From: Bacteroidota bacterium
Lineage (GTDB): Bacteria > Bacteroidota > Bacteroidia > AKYH767-A > OLB10
Assembly: GCA_016714005.1 (NCBI GenBank)
Contig: JADJOA010000003.1
Coordinates: 62,001-126,000, forward strand
DNA: 64,000 nt
Direction: 5' to 3'
The translations under genes were made by a program, and so were the position numbers. Below, in pieces: positions 8,619-17,076 of the stretch. The notes beneath the pieces are model-generated. The model was not told the origin of the DNA. It saw nothing but the letters and a program-made list of their open reading frames with translations, and made no database searches. Numbering within the stretch: the first letter of the stretch is position 1; the number at the start of each line of letters is the position of its first letter.

Positions 8619-9107
8619 CTATGCCTGGCTTTTTAAAATGCCTTTAACCCTTACGGCAAAAAAGGTGAGGTAAGCAAAGCATAATACGGGTATGATATAC
8701 GAAGGATGTATGCCAATGATATCGGCCAGTTTGCCCTGCAGTGGCGGAATAATGCCTCCACCCAATATCATCATTATTAAAAATGCAGAGCCCTGAGAGG
8801 TATAACGCCCCAAGCCGGAAACGGATAAGGAGAAAATACATGGCCACATGATGCTGCAAAATAATCCGCCACTCATAAATGCATATATGGCAATGTTACC
8901 GGTTGTGATTAACCCTATAAGCATGGCAATAACGCCCAGCAAGCCAAAAACCATTAATGTTTTGGCAGGTTTTTCGTTGCCCAAGAAAAAAACCACCAAT
9001 TTGGATTGCAACGCAAACAACATAAACCCACAGATGCGAAATATCGTGCCCCGCAAGGTGATTAAAAAGCAACACCACCAAAAACGCAATGGAAGGAACC
9101 AACACAA
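8619..9107 (-). CDS. FHS-family sugar transporter, C-terminal fragment
   Basis: From about residue 25 this frame is the last third of the major facilitator protein whose start is at 10235: hydrophobic helices plus the segment FSLSVSGLGRYTSQGSAFLI and the loop GGGIIPPLQGKLAD, typical of fucose/glucose/galactose permeases. The middle ~85 residues lie in a different frame (about 8990-9245, beginning SLASSDLAPYISMYWGSL). The junction near 8990 coincides with a seven-T run on the coding strand; with six T the frame would continue. Confidence 0.75.
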   Translation of the reverse strand: MCWFLPLRFWWCCFLITLRGTIFRICGFMLFALQSKLVVFFLGNEKPAKTLMVFGLLGVIAMLIGLITTGNIAIYAFMSGGLFCSIMWPCIFSLSVSGLGRYTSQGSAFLIMMILGGGIIPPLQGKLADIIGIHPSYIIPVLCFAYLTFFAVRVKGILKSQA

Positions 9108-9206
9108 ACAACATATTTTTGGTTGACTTGGCTATGTTAAAAACAGAGATGGCACCGGTCCATCTGCCTATCATTAAACTGCCCCAATACATGCTTATGT
9201 AAGGCG

Positions 9207-10235
9207 CTAAATCGGATGAAGCAAGTGAGCCAAAAGGGGCTGACGCAATAACTCGCCCAAATTGCTTTGTATGGAAACTTCTACGCCTACATAGGTGAAT
9301 ATGGCAAGCATACCTAAAACCAATTGCGGGTATTGCATGGCTCCCCATCCGTGAGCATTGGTTTTGGCAGATGATTTTGCAAAGAGTAATCCGCCAACTA
9401 CGGCAAGCATTCCAACACAAGTTAAAACCAATCCTGCATAATCGTGCACATGGTTTGCTGCATTTTGTAAGAACTCTGCATCGTTATACCTTGAAAATAT
9501 GTAGGAGAAAATGCCAATCATCACTACGGTGATAATTACGAGGAGATTTTTGGCTTTGTGCGCGTCTTCGAATTTTTCTTCGTTTTTGCCGGAAGGTAAT
9601 TTTTTTGAAGAGAAGAAAATAAGAGCAGCGAGTAAAAACAATGCAGCCACTCCTCCATACAACATCATCATAGAGGCTAATGATGAACTTTTTATCATAT
9701 CATCGGTAACGGCAGCGGAGCCAAATAAAACCAACCCAACGGCTATGGGTCCGATGGTGGTGCCGAGTGAGTTGATGCCACCTGCAAGGTTAAGGCGGGA
9801 TGCACCGCCTGAGGGATCGCCCATTGATATGGCAAAGGGCTGTGCAGCAGTTTGCTGAAGTGAAAAGCCAAGCGCTACAATAAAAAATGCGCCAAGTATA
9901 AATCCGTACATGCCCATGTTTACTGCGCCTATCATGGCTATTGCACCTGCAGTGCTTATAAGCAAGCCGTAAATAATTCCGTTTTTAAATCCCCATTTGT
10001 TAAGTATATCTACTTTAAAAGAACCACTGACTAAAAACAACACAAGCGCGCCCAAATAGTATGCGCCATAAAAAGCAAAATCTATAAGCTGCGACTGAAA
10101 CTGATCTAAACTAAATTTTGCTTTGCAGTAAGGTATAAAAACCCCGTTGCTTGCTGCTACAAATCCCCAAAAGAAGAATACGGAAATAAGTACCGATAAA
10201 GCGCCCCAGTTGGTTGGTTGTTTTGTTTGTGACAT
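9207..10235 (-). CDS. FHS-family sugar:cation symporter (major facilitator), N-terminal fragment
   Basis: ATG at 10235 opens a polytopic inner-membrane protein. The first helix carries FFFWGFVAASNGVFIPYCK, followed by the FHS-type signature around SLQQTAAQPFAISMGDP and NLAGGINSLGTTIGP. These features match the Bacteroidetes glucose/galactose/maltose-uptake MFS transporters. The frame breaks near 9245 (a one-base deletion) and the protein continues in two more frames to 8619, giving about 540 residues. An amylase-like gene remnant lies directly upstream, so the transporter probably belonged to a starch or maltodextrin utilisation unit. Confidence 0.85.
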   Translation of the reverse strand: MSQTKQPTNWGALSVLISVFFFWGFVAASNGVFIPYCKAKFSLDQFQSQLIDFAFYGAYYLGALVLFLVSGSFKVDILNKWGFKNGIIYGLLISTAGAIAMIGAVNMGMYGFILGAFFIVALGFSLQQTAAQPFAISMGDPSGGASRLNLAGGINSLGTTIGPIAVGLVLFGSAAVTDDMIKSSSLASMMMLYGGVAALFLLAALIFFSSKKLPSGKNEEKFEDAHKAKNLLVIITVVMIGIFSYIFSRYNDAEFLQNAANHVHDYAGLVLTCVGMLAVVGGLLFAKSSAKTNAHGWGAMQYPQLVLGMLAIFTYVGVEVSIQSNLGELLRQPLLAHLLHPI

Positions 10236-10361
10236 ATTTTGAAATTGTGAGTTAGGAATTATGAATGATGAATTGGAACAAGGGTTCGGGTTTTGTGTTT
10301 TGTGTTTGGGTTTTTGTGTACCTATTCTCCGAACTAACGATTAATGTGGCAAATGGTTCAA

Positions 10362-10679
10362 TCACCCATAATCCGTTTTCTTTAGAAACTGTTTTTTTAC
10401 GTGAATAAAATTATTGTTAATGGAAAGCGCTTTTTCGGGCACTGCGCCTTTTTGTGAAGATACATTGTGAATAACTGTAATTTATTTTTCGCCAGTGCTA
10501 AGCTGGTATGCGAGTAACTGTTTGTTATTTAAATTAACAGGAACAAGCTTGCCATTGAAAAGTGCAGGATGGTTTTGGTGCAGTTGTATAAGATTGAGGT
10601 AGTGGTTGTATAATGACGATTAATCTATCTGCCGTATGTTTAACAATACACCTGTTTCTTCTTTTGTAAATACGGGATC
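10362..10679 (-). pseudogene. Decayed C-terminal tail of an alpha-amylase-family glycosidase
   Basis: One minus-strand frame from 10679 reads DPVFTKEETGVLLNIRQID, an internal stop, then SLYNHYLNLIQLHQNHPALF, NGKLVPVNLNNKQLLAYQL, another stop, then ITVIHNVSSQKGA. The L-x-QLHQNHPAL-x-NG pattern is what follows the catalytic barrel in alpha-amylases and alpha-glucosidases. No catalytic part is present: the remnant is cut by the thioredoxin-like gene that ends at 10684. Its position before a sugar transporter supports the reading. I infer this from short similarity only. Confidence 0.5.
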
Positions 10680-10683
10680 AATG

Positions 10684-11298
10684 CTACTCCTGAACCTTCC
10701 ATTTTATACTACAGCCAATAGCTTTGGTTTGCTTGGTGGTTACTTCTTTTCCGGCAAGAAGTTCGTTAACCGATTCATTTACATATTTTTTATCGGCAGC
10801 TTTTGCATCTTCAGCATTGTTATCAATAGCTCCTATGTATTTAATAACAAAATTGTTGCCCTCATTTGCAAGTATAAAAACATGTGGTGTGCGTGTGGCG
10901 CCAAAAGCACGAGCAATATCCTGCGTTTCGTCATATAAATACGGAAAAGGATATTTTTTCTTTCTAGCCAGATCTACCATCTTATCATACGAATCTTCAG
11001 GAACAACTTTAGGATCGTTACTGTTTATGGCAACAACATCATAACCTTTGGCAGTGTACGTTTTATGCAAATCAATAATACGCTGTTCATACATTTTAGA
11101 AAACGGGCAGTGGTTACAAGTAAATATTACCATCACTCCTTTTGATTTTTTATAATCATCGAGCGAAACCATTTTGCCATTTACATTTTTAAGTGTAAAC
11201 GATTTTACGGTTTCGCCTATTTGGTAACCACCGGCATTGACGGTAAATGTTGCAAGCGCCAATGCTGCTGCGCAAAATAATTTTACAATTTTTGTCAT
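10684..11298 (-). CDS. Thioredoxin-fold protein (peroxiredoxin/AhpC-TSA-like), exported
   Basis: A complete 204-residue frame from an ATG at 11298. Residues 1-22 are a signal peptide (ALALATFTVNA), so it acts in the periplasm. The fold follows the redoxin pattern: GETVKSFTLKNVNGKMVSL, then FTCNHCPFSKMYE, where the C-N-H-C pair replaces the usual C-x-x-C of thioredoxins, and the cis-proline site ATRTPHVFIL. Proteins of this kind are thiol-disulfide reductases or peroxiredoxin relatives. It lies four bases after the downstream neighbour's frame on the same strand, suggesting co-transcription with the TlpA-like gene. Confidence 0.8.
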   Translation of the reverse strand: MTKIVKLFCAAALALATFTVNAGGYQIGETVKSFTLKNVNGKMVSLDDYKKSKGVMVIFTCNHCPFSKMYEQRIIDLHKTYTAKGYDVVAINSNDPKVVPEDSYDKMVDLARKKKYPFPYLYDETQDIARAFGATRTPHVFILANEGNNFVIKYIGAIDNNAEDAKAADKKYVNESVNELLAGKEVTTKQTKAIGCSIKWKVQE

Positions 11299-11302
11299 GA
11301 CT

Positions 11303-11524
11303 TTAATGAATTGATTTAATAATGTGAGTTTTTAGTTCGTTAAATGTAAGTTCTTTTTCTAAAAATAATTTGTTGTTGTTATTAAAAATTATCGTAGCAG
11401 GAATAGCCCCACCCCATGTGCTGTCAACCTTATCAATCCATGCGTTGTAATCAATTTCATCAAGCAAAAAAACATTGGGGAGCATTGGGTTTTTCTTTAA
11501 AAAAGGTTTAAGGCGCTTTTGCAA
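11303..11524 (-). CDS. TlpA-like thioredoxin, C-terminal fragment
   Basis: This 73-residue frame continues the protein starting at 11790. In the rebuilt sequence VSLDFKKDLQKRLKPFLKK runs without a gap, and the fragment contains the cis-proline segment WGGAIPATIIF. The junction lies in the T-rich run near 11525-11535. It ends only a few bases before the next gene. Confidence 0.7.
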   Translation of the reverse strand: MQKRLKPFLKKNPMLPNVFLLDEIDYNAWIDKVDSTWGGAIPATIIFNNNNKLFLEKELTFNELKTHIIKSIH

Positions 11525-11790
11525 ATCTTTTTAAAATCAAGGCTAACCAAAATTACTTTTACTTTTTGATTTTTAAAGTATGTATGCGCTTCATTAAAGA
11601 CGGGCAACTCATTAACGCACGGCTTACACCAAGTAGCCCAAAAGTTTATTACATAGGTTGTATCGTTATGAGGTTTGAGTAATTCTTCAAGCGCGTTTAA
11701 CTTAATAACTTTTACATCCTGCGCATTTATAACAACACAAGGTATTAAAAAGAAAAAAATAGTTACCACCAATCTCAACTTAACAGACAT
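11497..11790 (-). CDS. TlpA-like thiol-disulfide oxidoreductase, N-terminal fragment
   Basis: ATG at 11790 opens a signal peptide (LVVTIFFFLIPCVVINA) and a thioredoxin fold with the active-site segment NFWATWCKPCVNELPVF, a canonical W-C-x-P-C motif. It is predicted to be periplasmic, involved in reducing or isomerising disulfides, for example in cytochrome c maturation or oxidative stress defence. The frame breaks near residue 88 and continues at 11524-11303, making about 163 residues in total. Confidence 0.8.
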   Translation of the reverse strand: MSVKLRLVVTIFFFLIPCVVINAQDVKVIKLNALEELLKPHNDTTYVINFWATWCKPCVNELPVFNEAHTYFKNQKVKVILVSLDFKKICKSALNLF

Positions 11791-11889
11791 TATTAAACAG
11801 GTTGAAAAATAATTAATCGTTTAATCTATAATGCTAATTGTATTTACCTCAATTTTGTTGCGTAAATGTATGTTGTTTAATTTAACTGT

Positions 11890-13173
11890 ATGATTAATTC
11901 TGAATTAATTAAACCCAAGGTAATAATAATAGGTGCCGGCTTTGGCGGACTTGCACTCATAAACAAACTAAAAAACAAACCGGTTGATGTAACAGTGTTT
12001 GATAAAAACAATTATCATTTGTTTCAGCCATTGCTTTACCAGGTAGCCACCGGAGGCTTGAGCCCCGATGCAATTGCGTATCCCGTTAGAAAAATTACAG
12101 GTAAAACCAATAATGTTTCTTTCAGGATGGCTGAGGGAAAAGAAATAGTTGCTGAAGAAAATAAAGTAAGAACTGCTGAGGGAGATTATTACTACGATCA
12201 CTTAGTAATAGCAACCGGTGCACAAACAAATTTTTTTGGTAATGAGCAGTTGGAGAAACATTGTATGCAGCTTAAATCTATTAATACTGCATTGGACATT
12301 AGGAGTGATATATTGGAGGAATTTGAAAAAGGGGTAACGCATAACACCGATGAAGAATTAAAACACATACTCAACTTTGTGGTAGTAGGTGGCGGGCCTA
12401 CAGGTGTGGAACTTGCAGGCGCATTGGCTGAAATGAAACGTAACGTGATTAAAGCTGACTATGGAAAAGACCTTGACAAAGAAAAAATGATGGTGCATTT
12501 AATTGAATCTGGAAGTGAAGTGCTTGGAACATTTTCGGACTCGCTTTCAAAAAAGGCTATGGAGGCACTTGGAGAACTGGGTGTTAAAGTATGGCTCAAT
12601 ACAAGAGTAGAAACCTATGATGGAAAAACACTGCAACTGAATAACGGCAACAACATTTTAACCGATACGGTGATATGGGCAGCGGGTGTAAAAGGAAAAA
12701 TTATTAATGGAATTGATGCCACATGTATTGGCAAGGGCGGGCGCATAAAAATAAATGACTACATGCAGGTGAGCGGTTACAAAAATATTTATGCAGTAGG
12801 TGATGTGGCAATAATGAGTGGCGATAAAAAATATCCTGATGGGCATCCTATGGTTGCTCCTGTTGCACAGCAGCAAGCGGCACTCCTTGCAAAAAATATT
12901 CTTGCTCAACTTGAAAACAAACCTGCAAAAGGATTCTCTTACTTCGATAAAGGATCAATGGCTACAATAGGAAGGCACCGTGCCATATTAGAAGCATTTG
13001 GCATTAGGCTGTCGGGCATACTTGCATGGTTGGGCTGGATGGCATTGCACCTTATGATATTAGTAAGTTTCCGTAGCAAGTTAATTGTATTTACAAACTG
13101 GTTATGGAATTATATTACTTATCAAAGACATATCAGGTTAATTATAAGACCATCCGATTCAAAAACTAATTAA
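11890..13173 (+). CDS. ndh: Type II NADH:quinone oxidoreductase (NDH-2)
   Basis: An intact 427-residue flavoprotein. The FAD-binding Rossmann motif GAGFGG is at residues 15-20 and the NAD(H)-binding motif GGGPTGVE at 167-174. The signature YHLFQPLLYQVATGGLSP is typical of NDH-2, as is the FAD-phosphate segment NIYAVGDVA. The C-terminal ~60 residues (LGWMALHLMILVSFRSKLIV) are hydrophobic and amphipathic and would dock the enzyme to the inner face of the membrane. It passes electrons from NADH to the quinone pool without pumping protons. Length fits the family. It converges with the downstream toxin-like block, 13 bases apart. Confidence 0.9.
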   Translation: MINSELIKPKVIIIGAGFGGLALINKLKNKPVDVTVFDKNNYHLFQPLLYQVATGGLSPDAIAYPVRKITGKTNNVSFRMAEGKEIVAEENKVRTAEGDYYYDHLVIATGAQTNFFGNEQLEKHCMQLKSINTALDIRSDILEEFEKGVTHNTDEELKHILNFVVVGGGPTGVELAGALAEMKRNVIKADYGKDLDKEKMMVHLIESGSEVLGTFSDSLSKKAMEALGELGVKVWLNTRVETYDGKTLQLNNGNNILTDTVIWAAGVKGKIINGIDATCIGKGGRIKINDYMQVSGYKNIYAVGDVAIMSGDKKYPDGHPMVAPVAQQQAALLAKNILAQLENKPAKGFSYFDKGSMATIGRHRAILEAFGIRLSGILAWLGWMALHLMILVSFRSKLIVFTNWLWNYITYQRHIRLIIRPSDSKTN

Positions 13174-13185
13174 CTACTATCGGAT

Positions 13186-13638
13186 CTACTTAACAGTGTC
13201 AATTACTGTGTTAATGGATTTACGAAGGCTGGGCACTAGTACATCTTCTAAAAATTGGCGGGCAGCGGCATTAGAATAATTTTTATTAGACATTTCGAAT
13301 TCAATAATCCTGTCAAAAACCCACCGGTCGTACCCACTCCAATGTATTACAGGAACGTGCAATCGTCTGAGCAATGGTATTCCGTTTACAACTGCATCGT
13401 TAAACTTAAACCCACCTAGCACCGCAGCCTGCACAGCCCTACTTCGTTTAAGCACATTAACAGGTATAATGTGATGCACCTGAGAGAACCACCTTACTCC
13501 GACCGCTGATCTACGTATGTTTGATGCACCGTTTATTGCAGATTTTATTACAGAAACTTCCTTCCATGTCCACCTTGCATCTATAATTGCATCAATAACT
13601 TTTCCTGTTTTAAGTAACTTGTAACCTGGTCTTGCCAA
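13186..13638 (-). CDS. AHH-like HNH nuclease domain, probable C-terminal toxin of a giant effector
   Basis: The only start-like codon is a TTG at 13638, and the frame remains open and protein-like up to about 13775 (AKGAGDLLTAIADIVNPADP...). This suggests it is the tail of a longer protein rather than a gene of its own. The core HHIIPVNVLKRSRAVQAAVL, then FNDAVVNGIPL and HWSGYDRWVF, matches the AHH subgroup of HNH/endonuclease VII-fold toxins: tandem His, an N-x-x-x-NG segment and a later H-x-x-Y. Adding one base in the A-run at 13757-13761 fuses it to the 127-residue segment upstream (13755-14138). No immunity gene is evident downstream, since ndh converges there. Confidence 0.65.
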   Translation of the reverse strand: MARPGYKLLKTGKVIDAIIDARWTWKEVSVIKSAINGASNIRRSAVGVRWFSQVHHIIPVNVLKRSRAVQAAVLGGFKFNDAVVNGIPLLRRLHVPVIHWSGYDRWVFDRIIEFEMSNKNYSNAAARQFLEDVLVPSLRKSINTVIDTVK

Positions 13639-13754
13639 ATCAGCAATTTTTAATATTTTACCAAAAGCCGCAATTCCTAAATTGGAGGGGTCAGCAGGAT
13701 TAACAATGTCGGCAATAGCAGTCAGTAAATCACCAGCACCTTTTGCTATAGCTC

Positions 13755-14138
13755 TTATTTTTCTGCATAAAACTTTCGTTCATTTTTAAAGCACTCTACA
13801 AATTTCTGTTCTTCCCCGCTGTCCAGATAGTCAAGACAAGAAACCTCTGTAATATCAGGAACTTCAATATAAGGATCCTCATCGGGCATGCTTAAAGTAA
13901 GAGCATTGTTATAAAAATAAACCTTAGTAGAATAATCTTTTTTGCTGATAGTATCCAAAATTCTTTCCAATGCACTAAGCTGGTCGGTTGGCGGCAGTGG
14001 ATTTTGGGTAAACTTGTCACCGGGAGTATACTCTGTTTCAAAACTGCCGTTTTTGTATTCGCAATAAAAATATCCATCATACCAAAAGGCGAGCTCATTA
14101 ATTATTTCTTTGGCTTTTTTATTTATAACAATCTCCAA
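13755..14138 (-). CDS. Unknown segment between patatin and nuclease domains
   Basis: A 127-residue frame with only a TTG start (14138). The same frame is open and plausible further upstream (NTIDELAKDFDEIIAKKK), overlapping the end of the patatin frame. One extra A in the run near 14185-14190 joins it to the patatin protein, and one extra A near 13760 joins it to the nuclease. The segment is acidic and aromatic-rich (AFWYDGYFYCEYKNG). I do not recognise it. It could be a structural module of the fused effector or, if truly separate, an immunity-like protein. Confidence 0.5.
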   Translation of the reverse strand: MEIVINKKAKEIINELAFWYDGYFYCEYKNGSFETEYTPGDKFTQNPLPPTDQLSALERILDTISKKDYSTKVYFYNNALTLSMPDEDPYIEVPDITEVSCLDYLDSGEEQKFVECFKNERKFYAEK

Positions 14139-14173
14139 TTTTTTTTTAGCAATTATCTCGTCAAAATCTTTTG

Positions 14174-16447
14174 CTAATTCATCAATTGTATTTTTGTTTT
14201 TAAATAAATAAAATCATCATAAAGTTTTTGATTAAAAATGTTTACATGGGCATATAAATCTCTGTAATCATTAATAGCACTCCATATAACTCCTGTTGCA
14301 GGCACCAAAAATATTTTTGTTGATCCTGACTCCGAAGAAGGAAACAGCGCTGCTAATTTCCTGCGCAATGCAACTGAATCGCCATTATCAATTGAAACAC
14401 CTACAAAAGGAATAGTAATATTTAAAAGCTGCTCAATTTTTTGTGCAGCAGCATTTTCAGGAGACCATTCATTGTTTGCTACATAAAATGATTTAGATAG
14501 TGGGGTAACTATAGCCCATGCAGGTTTGGAACCCCCGGCTTTAAGGGCTTTTAGTTTGCGGCCTATAATTTTAAGTATGGGAAGCGTAACACTTGAGTAC
14601 GTATTGTTGGTATAATTATCAAGCAATGCTTTAAACTTATAGTAATCAACATTTTTATGTGTTGTTACAATATGTCGCAAAACAACTTCAGCAATTACAT
14701 TACCGGAATCTGCTTCACTTAAAATTTGATTGGTCGATGCATCTTTAAAAAGTATATGATTTACCTGCACAAACAGCCATCCAAAAGTGTAAATATTTTT
14801 AAACTGATCTGGAATTGCATCAAAGATTTTAATCATCCCTGATGCTTTTGCACTGCTGCTAAGGCTTGTGCTTCTTACTATTTCATAAAGCTTGGGAGAT
14901 AGTGTTTGCTTCACATAATTGCCACTGTCGGTATCTGAGGCGTCTTCTCCAAAATTATCACCGTCAGCTGAAATATTTTCAGTAAAAAAATTATCCAGAA
15001 AACTTTCACCTCTCGATTGCTGGTTTGGGATATTGGTTGTGTTTGTATTAAAATAATTCCTTACAGATTCAAAAGCCTGATTCTGTAATTGCAGTAGCGT
15101 TTGTCTGTCTGGCGAAAAGTTTAACATGCCAATAGAACCTGAGTTAAGATCAATAGTTTGCTGCATAAAACCCGATGAGCCAGACAACTGTGCTTCACCG
15201 AAATTTAAAGGATTAACAGCTCTGATTAAATATTCAGGGAGGCTGTTGATTGGGTTGCCTGATGCCGAATCCCTGTCTAAACGAAGCCCCAGTGTATACG
15301 GCTTTTGAATAGGTGGATTACCCGAATGATTTTCGCTTTCAAAAGCTGAAATTGGAATGTTATTGTACAAACCTCCGTCTACCCAACAACCTTCTAACCT
15401 CTGAGGGGGTAATAATTTAAGTCCGGTTGCTGGTTGAATAGCTGCGGCTTGCGTACGCGTTATTTTAACCGGAGCAAACACAAAAGGCACACTCATAGAA
15501 ATTCGTGTGGCAGTAACTATGCTTAAATTTGGAGTGGTATCCACTGAAAAATACTCGGCTTTTTTTGTTTGAAGATTTGAGCCGGTAACAATTAATTTAA
15601 TTCCGAATAATTGATGGTGTTCAGCAAAAGTAATATCTCGTCTTCCCGTTTTACGTTGAATTAACCCAGAAAAAAAATTTTGAATCTGAACACCCGAAAA
15701 CAAACCCCACGCATTTATTAAATATTCAAAGTGCATAAGCGGATGCTCAACAAGTTTACGAGTTAGTTCATAATTGCGTTCATCGGCATTTACATTGTTA
15801 ATTGATTGGTATACAGCGTTGGTTAAATCATTTAAATTATCAGGTGTTAGAAATGTATTTCTTATAAATGACCCTATAATAGAATTTGTTGTTAGACGAT
15901 TAAGAACTGATTCAACTATTCGTTTGAAATAATTTACAACAGAAAATGACTGCTCATTTACAGAAAGTGTGCGGTAAATGGCATTGGGTTGCGGAACTTG
16001 TGGTGGACTAGTGGGCAGATCAAAAAACGTATTAAAGTTATTTCGTGTTAATTCAGCATCTATCTCGGCAGAATTATAACCAAGTGAAAGAAGAAGAGCA
16101 GTAATTGCTCCGGCAGAGGAGCCACAAATTCCTTTTAGCTGCCCGTTACGGTTTATTTTTCCATCAGCGTAAGTTAAAATATTTAGTTGCTCAAGAGCAC
16201 GTATAGCTCCGGAAAATATTAACCCCTTGCCTCCGCCTCCTTCAAAAGCAAGATAATGAACATTGCGTGGCGAAGTAATTTTTTGGCTTGTGCCGGGAGT
16301 TTCAGCAAAAGAATTTTCAGAAAACAGGTATTCAGTGCTTGTAGCATTGGTAAGAGACAATCCCCTATATTCCCAATGCCATGGCTCATCAATAGCCGTG
16401 TTTTGGTAGTAACCAAAACCGTTTGCATTTGCAAAAGCCAATTCCAA
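14174..16447 (-). CDS. Patatin-like phospholipase, with end of an M15 peptidase domain
   Basis: The 757-residue frame has no ATG at its start. Its first 30 residues (NANGFGYYQNTAIDEPWHWE) are the C-terminal part of an M15B D,D-carboxypeptidase, including the zinc-binding H of EPWHWEY. The patatin domain follows: oxyanion-hole loop GGGGKG (70-75), nucleophile elbow GSSAG (Ser 111) and DGG (Asp 357), so all catalytic residues are present. Patatin effectors hydrolyse phospholipids and damage membranes. About residues 440-757 form a C-terminal region without known motifs. The frame shift to the upstream M15 part lies at a four-T run near 16437; with five T the two are one protein. Confidence 0.85.
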   Translation of the reverse strand: MELAFANANGFGYYQNTAIDEPWHWEYRGLSLTNATSTEYLFSENSFAETPGTSQKITSPRNVHYLAFEGGGGKGLIFSGAIRALEQLNILTYADGKINRNGQLKGICGSSAGAITALLLSLGYNSAEIDAELTRNNFNTFFDLPTSPPQVPQPNAIYRTLSVNEQSFSVVNYFKRIVESVLNRLTTNSIIGSFIRNTFLTPDNLNDLTNAVYQSINNVNADERNYELTRKLVEHPLMHFEYLINAWGLFSGVQIQNFFSGLIQRKTGRRDITFAEHHQLFGIKLIVTGSNLQTKKAEYFSVDTTPNLSIVTATRISMSVPFVFAPVKITRTQAAAIQPATGLKLLPPQRLEGCWVDGGLYNNIPISAFESENHSGNPPIQKPYTLGLRLDRDSASGNPINSLPEYLIRAVNPLNFGEAQLSGSSGFMQQTIDLNSGSIGMLNFSPDRQTLLQLQNQAFESVRNYFNTNTTNIPNQQSRGESFLDNFFTENISADGDNFGEDASDTDSGNYVKQTLSPKLYEIVRSTSLSSSAKASGMIKIFDAIPDQFKNIYTFGWLFVQVNHILFKDASTNQILSEADSGNVIAEVVLRHIVTTHKNVDYYKFKALLDNYTNNTYSSVTLPILKIIGRKLKALKAGGSKPAWAIVTPLSKSFYVANNEWSPENAAAQKIEQLLNITIPFVGVSIDNGDSVALRRKLAALFPSSESGSTKIFLVPATGVIWSAINDYRDLYAHVNIFNQKLYDDFIYLKTKIQLMN

Positions 16448-17040
16448 AACCAGGAATTGCGCCAGGCACTTGTATAAGTTCCAAGTGTTCTGTTAGCCAA
16501 TGTTACATTGTTTTCAATGTTAAGAAAATCCACTGCTAACCCATTATTATGATTACTAAAACCGGGCGTTGCAATTCTTTTTCTTATGTAACCGGCCAGA
16601 AATTGTGCCGCTTCTTCGCTATGAGGGTCGCCATTAAAATTAACTCTGTCATTAACGGTTTCATTGTAGTAATTCGGAAAATACCTTTGCCATAAATTAT
16701 ATTGATGAGATGCACTACGATAAGCACTGGTAATCCCTACAACTATAGTAAGGTTTTGATTTTGTATATGAGATCGGGCTGAGCTCAATAAATTCTGGCA
16801 GGCGCGTGCTGCATCAGTCCTTGCATAAAAATTATTTTCTATTAATGCTAATTCGTTACTGGGAACATCAGCAATAAATGTTGAAGATCTTAACCGTACA
16901 AGGTTAATATCATAAACACGTTTCATAAAAATCAACTGCGCATTTGAAGCTTGAGCCCATTGAAGATTTTGCGATGAAATAGTTTCAGAATCTAAATTGG
17001 AGTTGGGTTGGGTATCGATTAGCTCTTCAATAAAATTCAT
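16219..17040 (-). CDS. M15B-type D,D-carboxypeptidase domain, N-terminal fragment of the effector
   Basis: A true ATG at 17040 (NFIEELIDTQPN). There is no signal peptide. About residues 25-200 match the VanY/M15B fold: ITSAYRSASHQYNLW, then HSEEAAQF and the zinc motif SNHNNGLAVDF (S-x-H-x-x-G-x-A-x-D). The third zinc ligand lies in the next frame, so the domain is complete only if the frame shift near 16437 is repaired. Residues after WRNSWFWNWLL in this frame are out-of-phase translation. M15B enzymes cleave peptidoglycan stem peptides. The start lies 37 bases after the preceding serine-hydrolase gene. Confidence 0.8.
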   Translation of the reverse strand: MNFIEELIDTQPNSNLDSETISSQNLQWAQASNAQLIFMKRVYDINLVRLRSSTFIADVPSNELALIENNFYARTDAARACQNLLSSARSHIQNQNLTIVVGITSAYRSASHQYNLWQRYFPNYYNETVNDRVNFNGDPHSEEAAQFLAGYIRKRIATPGFSNHNNGLAVDFLNIENNVTLANRTLGTYTSAWRNSWFWNWLLQMQTVLVTTKTRLLMSHGIGNIGDCLLPMLQALNTCFLKILLLKLPAQAKKLLRHAMFIILLLKEAEARG

Positions 17041-17076
17041 ACTAATTAAGTTAAAGGTAAAAATTAGGTGAGTTGA

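Noticed and set aside
13755..16447. Programmed frameshifting at every effector junction
   Set aside because: Only the S8/hydrolase junction has a canonical slippery heptamer; the others are plain homopolymers, and identical breaks occur in housekeeping genes.
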